Source: Manis javanica (taxonomy: Eukaryota > Chordata > Mammalia > Pholidota > Manidae). Taken from it: a stretch of 64,000 bases of DNA. Both the position numbers and the translations under genes were made by a program. Shown here piece by piece: positions 59,101 through 64,000 of the stretch. Each line of letters starts with the position of its first letter. Positions within the stretch are counted from its first letter, which is position 1. The notes below the pieces were generated by a model. The model saw nothing but the letters and a program-made list of their open reading frames with translations, did not search any database and was not told where the DNA came from. The DNA lies in contig NC_133157.1 of the NCBI RefSeq assembly GCF_040802235.1, positions 22,771,501 to 22,835,500 on the forward strand, in the 5' to 3' direction.

Positions 59101-60015
59101 AATATGCCTGGATTGCTATATACTTTCCTCTTAAGACTGCTTTCACTGCATCCCACAGAAGTTGGGGCTTTGTGTTGTTGTTGTCATTTATTTCCATATA
59201 TTGCTGGATCTCCATTTTAATTTGGTCGTTGATCCATTGACTATTTAGAAGCGTGTTGTTAAGCTTCCATGTGTTTGTGAGCCTTTTTGCTTTCTTAGTA
59301 CAATTTATTGCTAGTTTTATACCTTTGTGGTCTGAAAAGTTGGTTGGTAGAATTTCAATCTTTTTGAATTTACTGAGGCTCTTTTTGTGGCCTAGTATGT
59401 GGTCTATTCTGGAGAATGTTCCATGTGCACTTGAGAAGAATGTGTATCCTGTTGCTAATGGATGTAGAGTTCTATAGATGTCTGTTAGGTCCATCTGTTC
59501 TAGTATGTTGTTCAGTGCCTCTGTGTCCTTACTTATTTTCTGTCTGGTGGATCTGTCCTTTGGAGTGAATGGTGTGTGTTGAAATCTCCTAAAATGAATG
59601 CATTGCAGTCTATTTCCTCCTTTAGTTCTATTAGTATTTGTTTCACATATGCTGTTGCTCCTGTGTTGGGTGCATATATATTTATAATGGTTATATCCTC
59701 TTGTTGAATTGAGCCCTTTATCATTATGTAATGTCCTTCTTTATCTCTTGTTACTTTCTTTGTTTTGAAGTCTATTTTGTCTGATACTAGTAGTGCAACA
59801 CCTGCTTTTTTCTCCCCATTGTTTGCATGAAATATCTTTTTCCATCCCTTGACTTTTAGTCTGTGCATGTCTTTGGGTTTGAGGTGAGTCTCTTGTAAGC
59901 AGCATATGGATGGGTCTTGTTTTTTTATGCATTCAGTGACTCTATGTCTTTTGATTGGTGCATTCAGTCCATTTACATTTAGGGTGATTATTGATAGATA
60001 TGTACTTATTGCCAT
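56197..60015 (-). pseudogene. L1 ORF2 (endonuclease-reverse transcriptase), multiply broken
   Basis: The span is 3,819 nt (1,273 codons), close to human ORF2p (1,275 residues). The endonuclease part starts near MAISTYLSIITLNVNGLNAP, with CLQETH and ILGDFN. The reverse transcriptase part (57678-58730) has [24 protein letters not shown] and the catalytic FADDMILY at about 57902-57925. The C-terminal part (56197-56625) has [17 protein letters not shown]. The open segments end at 59533, 58904, 57678, 57005, 56630 and 56197 and occupy different frames. At least four frameshifts and one in-frame stop (57005-57007) therefore separate them, and the element cannot make full ORF2p. Confidence 0.9.
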
Positions 60016-60325
60016 TTCAGGCTTTACATTCGTGGTTACCAAAGGTTCCAGATTACTTTCCTTACTATCTAAGAGTCTAACTTAACTCACTTAGTATGCT
60101 GTTACAAACACAGTCTAAAGGTTCTTTTCTATTTCTCCTCCTTTTTCTTCCTCCTTCATTCTTTATATATTAGGTATCAAATTCTGTACTTTTTGTCTAT
60201 CCCTTGATTGACTTTGGGGATAGTCAATTTAATTTTGCATTTGCCTCACAATCAGCTGCTCCAGCCTCCCTACCGTCATTTTACTACCTCTGGTGACAGC
60301 TATCCAACCCTAGGAACACTTCTAT

Positions 60326-61177
60326 CTATAGCAGTCCCTCCAAAATAGTCTGCAGAGATGGTTTGTGGGAGGTAAACTCTCTCAGCTTTTGCTTATCTGG
60401 AAATTGTTTAATCCCTCCTTCAAATTTAAATGATAATCTTGCTGGATAAAATAATCTTGGTTCCAGGCCCTTCTGCTTCATGGCATTTAATACATCATGC
60501 CACTCCCTTCTGGCCTGTAAGGTTTCTGCTGAGAAGTCTGATGTTAGTCTGATGGGCTTTCCTTTGTATGTGACCTTATTTCTGCCTCTGACTGCTTTTA
60601 ACAGTCTGTCCTTATCCTTGATCTTTCCCATTTTAATTACTATGTGTCTTGCTGTTGTCTTCCCTGGGTCCCTTGTGTTGGGGGATCTGTGGATCTCCAT
60701 GGCCTGACAGACTATGTCCTTCCCCAGATTGGGGAAGTTTTCAGCAACTACCTCTTCAAAGACACTTTCTATCCCCTTCTCTCTCTCTTCTTATTCTGGT
60801 ACCCCTATAATGCGAATATTGTTCTGCTTGGATTGGTCACACAGTTCTCTCAATATTCTTTCATTTTTAGAGATCCTTTTTTCTCTCTGGCCCTCGGCTT
60901 CTTTGTATTCCTCTTCTCTGGTTTCTATTTCATTTATTGTCTCCTCCACCATATCCAACCTGCTTTTAATACCCTCCATTGTGTTCTTTAACAATTGGAT
61001 CTCTGACCTGAATTCATTCCTGAGTTCTTGGATGTCTTTCCGTACCTCCATTAGGATGTTGATGATTTTTATTTTGAACTCCCTTTCAGGAAGAGTCATG
61101 AGATCCATATCATTTAAATCTTTCTTGGGAGTTGTATTAACAATTTTACTCTGGACAAGGTTCCTTTGGCGTTTCAT
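60326..61177 (-). pseudogene. L1 ORF1 with one internal stop codon
   Basis: ORF1p is the L1 RNA-binding trimer protein. The frame runs 284 codons from ATG (MKRQRNLVQSK) to its terminal stop. One TAA at 60791-60793 (codon 129) interrupts it, just after RIIGVPE. The reading frame on both sides of the stop is the same. The first part is a predicted coiled coil (IQELRNEFRSEIQLLKNTME). The second part has the RNA-binding core and C-terminal domain (RSPNTRDPGKTTARHIVIKM, RREWHDVLNAMKQKGLEPR). It is slightly shorter than human ORF1p (338 residues). Confidence 0.9.
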
Positions 61178-61816
61178 GTTTGTATATGGCGCCCTCTAGT
61201 GTCCAGATCCTCTATTCTGGAGCTGCTGAGCCCCTGAAGCTATGTCGGGGGTTGCAGGGGAGTGGTACTGGTGCCTGGGGTTAGGAAAGAGCTGTTTCCC
61301 GCCTCCTGGCTGCTGTGCCTGTCTCCACTGCCTGAGCCAGTGGGCCAGTCACACAGGTATAAGTTTTTGTCCCAGAGCAGCCAGATATGGATCCCTGCTT
61401 TCCACACGCAGCCAGAATCCCAGTCTCCCCAGGAACTCTGCCTGGTTTAACTTTCCAACCCAGTAGTCATGCCAGTCTCATGAAAGCACCATGAAATGTA
61501 GGTTTGTGCTCCCAGAGCGGATCTCCAGAGCTAGGTGTTCAGCAGTCCCAAGCCTTCCACTCCCTCCCTGCTCCATTTCTCTTCCTCCCACCAGTGAGCT
61601 GGGGTGGGGGAGGGGCTCGGGTCCTGCGGAGCCACAGCTCTGGTACATTACCCCGTTCGCTGAGGTCTGCTCTTTTCTCCAGGTGTGTGCAGTCTAGCTC
61701 CGTCCTCTTTCCTGTTGCTCTCTCAGGATTAGTTGTGCCAATTAAATTTTCTAATTGTATCCAGTTTTAGGAGGAAGCCTCTGTCTCTCCTCTCACACCG
61801 CCATCTTTCCCAGGGT
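61178..61816 (-). promoter_or_regulatory. L1 5'UTR / internal promoter
   Basis: This is GC-richer sequence upstream of ORF1, ending at the element's 5' edge in CCCTGGGAAAGATGGCGGTG, which carries a YY1-type AAGATGGCGG core as in many L1 promoters. Its 639 bp is shorter than the roughly 900 bp human L1 5'UTR. Confidence 0.7.
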
Positions 61817-61830
61817 CTTCATTCTTTTTT
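61817..61830. repeat. Right target-site duplication of nested L1
   Basis: CTTCATTCTTTTTT, identical to 55836-55849. Confidence 0.85.
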
Positions 61831-61995
61831 GTAGCTGAATTATATTCTGTTTATGGATATGCCATACTTTGTTTATCCATTTGTCAATTGATTGACTTTT
61901 GGGTTACTTTTGGCTATTATGAATAATGCTGCCATGGACATCTGTTTATGAGTTTTTGTGTGAACATTTATTTTTATCTCTCTTGATATGAGTAT
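61817..61995 (-). mobile_element. Older L1 3' fragment, right half
   Basis: GTAGCTGAATTATATTCTGT, CCATTTGTCAATTGATTGAC and GGCTATTATGAATAATGCTG continue the module that broke off at 55849. Confidence 0.85.
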
Positions 61996-61999
61996 TTAG

Positions 62000-63420
62000 A
62001 TAGAAAACCAAAAAGAACCAACAAACAGATATAATCAAGAGAATGCAGTAAGGTTGCCATACACAAGTTTGGCATACATAAAGCAAAAGCTCTCTTCTTC
62101 TCTAGCAACAAAAAACTACAGTATGTAAAAGGAGACAAGATATTGTTTAAAATAGCCACAAAAATCTGTAGTGTCCAGATTTTATGTAACAAAGAATGCA
62201 CTGGTCCTGTATGGAGAAAAATTATAACCATTAAGAGATATAAAAGATACAAATAAATGAGAGCTATACCATGATCTTGGGAGGAATAACTTGGTATCAT
62301 AAAGATGTCAATTCATCTGTACATTTACAGACAAGAGTCCAGCAGTACTTTGGGAGAGAACTACACAAATTAGAATCTATACTTCACATGGAAAAATCAA
62401 GTTCCATGAATTGCTAAGATAGATACTAAGATATGTTGCAAAGCCTGGTAATTAAAATAGTATGGTCTTAGCTCAGGAACAGTCAGATAAACCAAAACAA
62501 AACAGAAGATCTAGAAATAGACCTTTGTTTACATGAGACTTAGTAAATTATTGAGGTGGGTCATAAATACTAGAGAAAAGATTAATTACTTTTAGTGTTC
62601 AGAAAAATTGATTCGGTGTAGGGAGAAAAAAATAAATCAGGTCCTTAGGGTGGAGGTTAATTCAGACAAGACTCTAAAAAGCACAAACCAAAAGAAGAAA
62701 AATTATTTCCTTGACTACATAAAATTTAAAGATTTTGGTCCAAGGAAGACCATCACAGGAAAAAGTAAGATAGGTGGCATACTGGCTAAAAAAAATTGCA
62801 GCTTCTGAAATCAACAGTGAATTTCTATCTGAAATACGCACAGACTCCCATGAAAAAGACTGAAAACTAAGTAATAAAACAGCAAAGAACATGGCTATAC
62901 ACATGGAAAGGGAAACCCAAGTGGCTAATATAGATACAAAAAAATGTTTAACCCCACCAGTATTTAGGGAAAATAATGAGAATGTGAGATGAATACCAAG
63001 TGCATGGAAGGCCCATGTACTACATGGGAGTGTGTGTACACTGGTGGTGTCACTCTGAATACTAATCGCATTCAACTCTGTGGAGTCAGAAATGTGACCC
63101 AGCCATTGCTCTCTTCTTGCATATGTCTGTAAGAAACATACGTAAGAATGTTCATCTCATCATCATTTGAGAGAATAAACACTGGAGACAATTTAAGTGT
63201 CTAAACTGGGAGGATATTTCCGACAATGTGGTTATGTGCACGTCATGGAATACTGATCAGTCAGGAGTAATAAATAATAGGTTTACATTTACATAGATGG
63301 GTAGATTTCTGAAGGAAAATAATAGGAGAGCCACAGCACTGTGTCATTTACGTAGACTAAAAACATACACAAATCACATATTTTTCAAGTGTACACCTAT
63401 AAAAATATATAAACATATGG
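62000..63420 (+). mobile_element. HAL1/L1-type LINE remnant (sense)
   Basis: A-rich sequence with L1-like phrases in sense order: AAGAGATATAAAAGATACAA, GTATCATAAAGATGTCAATT, AACCAAAAGAAGAAAAATTA, TTGACTACATAAAATTTAAA and ATGGAATACTGATCAGTCA. It is highly decayed, with no frame. The assignment to HAL1 rather than L1 is uncertain. Confidence 0.6.
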
Positions 63421-64000
63421 ACAGTGGATGGTAAGTCGGGGTGGGTCCTTGCTGGTCTGCTCTGCTCAGGTGCTTCCAGACCTTGTACCTGGCTATGGAA
63501 TGGCCAGTGCAGTGCAGCTGTGGACCCTGTGGTAAGGTGGTACTGTTGGCATAGGGAAAAATTATGCCTGGAACCTGAACTGTAGATCCAGGTTCTGCTG
63601 CAGGGACCTTTGGTGAGTTTCTTACAAGGTAGTCATGCAGGAGTTTCAGGATGGTGTTGTCAGGAATATGAAAGGCTTTTTGCAAGAAGGCAGGACATTA
63701 CCCTGGACAGGCACAATTCTGTGACCTTGGAGGAACTAGCAGAGATGAGAAGCTTACCCCCAACTCATGTTGTTTGGTATCCATTGTTACTAATGTGGCC
63801 TTTCAGTTTATCACAGTAAGATATTGTGTCGGAATGCTCATTTTTGTTAAAATGTCCATCCTTTTCAGAAATGTATATACAAAATACACTAGACAAACTA
63901 AGATGGGGAGGAAAATGGGGTTAGGGATGGATTTGGAGAAAATTTAAGATGGGCTTATATAGACTGATAGGAGTGTCCCAGAAATCAAGAAATATGAATT
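63420..64000. other. Unassigned intronic end of window
   Basis: No exon or repeat is recognised. A 69-codon open frame at 63610-63819 has no resemblance to FRRS1L. Confidence 0.5.

Larger units (their letters stand above)
55850..61816 (-). mobile_element. Full-length L1 retrotransposon (antisense), nested insertion
   Basis: The element is about 5.97 kb. On the minus strand its order is a 5' region (61178-61816) opening with a YY1-like AAGATGGCGG, then ORF1 (61177-60326), a spacer of about 310 bp, ORF2 (60015-56197), a 3'UTR (56196 to about 55860) and a short A-rich tail. It is flanked by a 14-bp target duplication. The intact 5' end and long readable frames make it much younger than the other L1 pieces, but the interrupted ORFs predict it cannot move by itself. 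It lies antisense to FRRS1L, the usual tolerated orientation in introns. Confidence 0.93.
50135..64000 (+). other. FRRS1L: FRRS1L intron 1 (continues past window)
   Basis: The intron opens GTGAGG. None of the open frames resembles the rest of FRRS1L, so exon 2 lies to the right of the window. About 50400-52000 and 52350-53800 show nothing recognised. The rest is L2 at 52030-52320, MIR at 53815-54010, a tandem duplication at 54415-54531 and L1/HAL1 sequence across 54680-63420. 63420-64000 is unassigned. Confidence 0.75.

Noticed and set aside
63610-63819. 69-codon open frame as FRRS1L exon 2
   Set aside because: It lacks the Cys-rich DOMON-start sequence expected after exon 1 and has no fitting acceptor.

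Overview
This is a stretch of nuclear chromosome from a placental mammal. It has spliced genes with GT-AG introns, a CpG-island promoter, and many L1, L2, MIR and MER repeats. No bacterial, plasmid or phage features are present. Two genes are recognised, both on the + strand. The left one is the 3' half of EPB41L4B (FERM protein EHM2/Lulu2). The right one is the first exon of FRRS1L (an AMPA-receptor biogenesis factor, formerly C9orf4). They are neighbours in the same order and orientation in human 9q31.3, so the block is syntenic. I see no Alu, B1/B2, carnivore tRNA-Lys SINE or ruminant SINE. That argues against primate, rodent, carnivore or ruminant and suggests a SINE-poor lineage such as pangolins. 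The species guess is weak.

Layout. 1-10827: intronic sequence upstream of the first visible EPB41L4B exon, with old repeats only. 10828-43448: eleven EPB41L4B coding exons, here named A to K, whose phases join into one frame of 428 codons plus TGA. They form the long isoform's C-terminal tail; the FERM domain lies upstream of the window. 43449 to about 48800: 3'UTR and intergenic sequence with several possible poly(A) signals. About 49600-50140: the FRRS1L CpG-island promoter and exon 1, which carries the start codon, signal sequence and first 79 codons. 50135-64000: FRRS1L intron 1; no further exon is visible.

The largest mobile element is a roughly 6 kb antisense L1 at 55850-61816. It is complete at its 5' end and is inserted inside an older antisense L1 fragment, with a clean 14-bp target duplication. 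Its ORF1 is in frame except for one internal stop, while ORF2 is broken in several places. Other repeats are older L1/HAL1, L2, MIR/MIR3, MER5A and MER20 copies. Repeat names were assigned by eye and their boundaries are approximate.

I found no undescribed gene system. The observations most worth checking are alternative-splicing configurations in the EPB41L4B tail, a long upstream ORF ending 2 nt before the FRRS1L AUG, a MER5A copy next to that promoter, the nested L1, and a fresh 58-bp tandem duplication.
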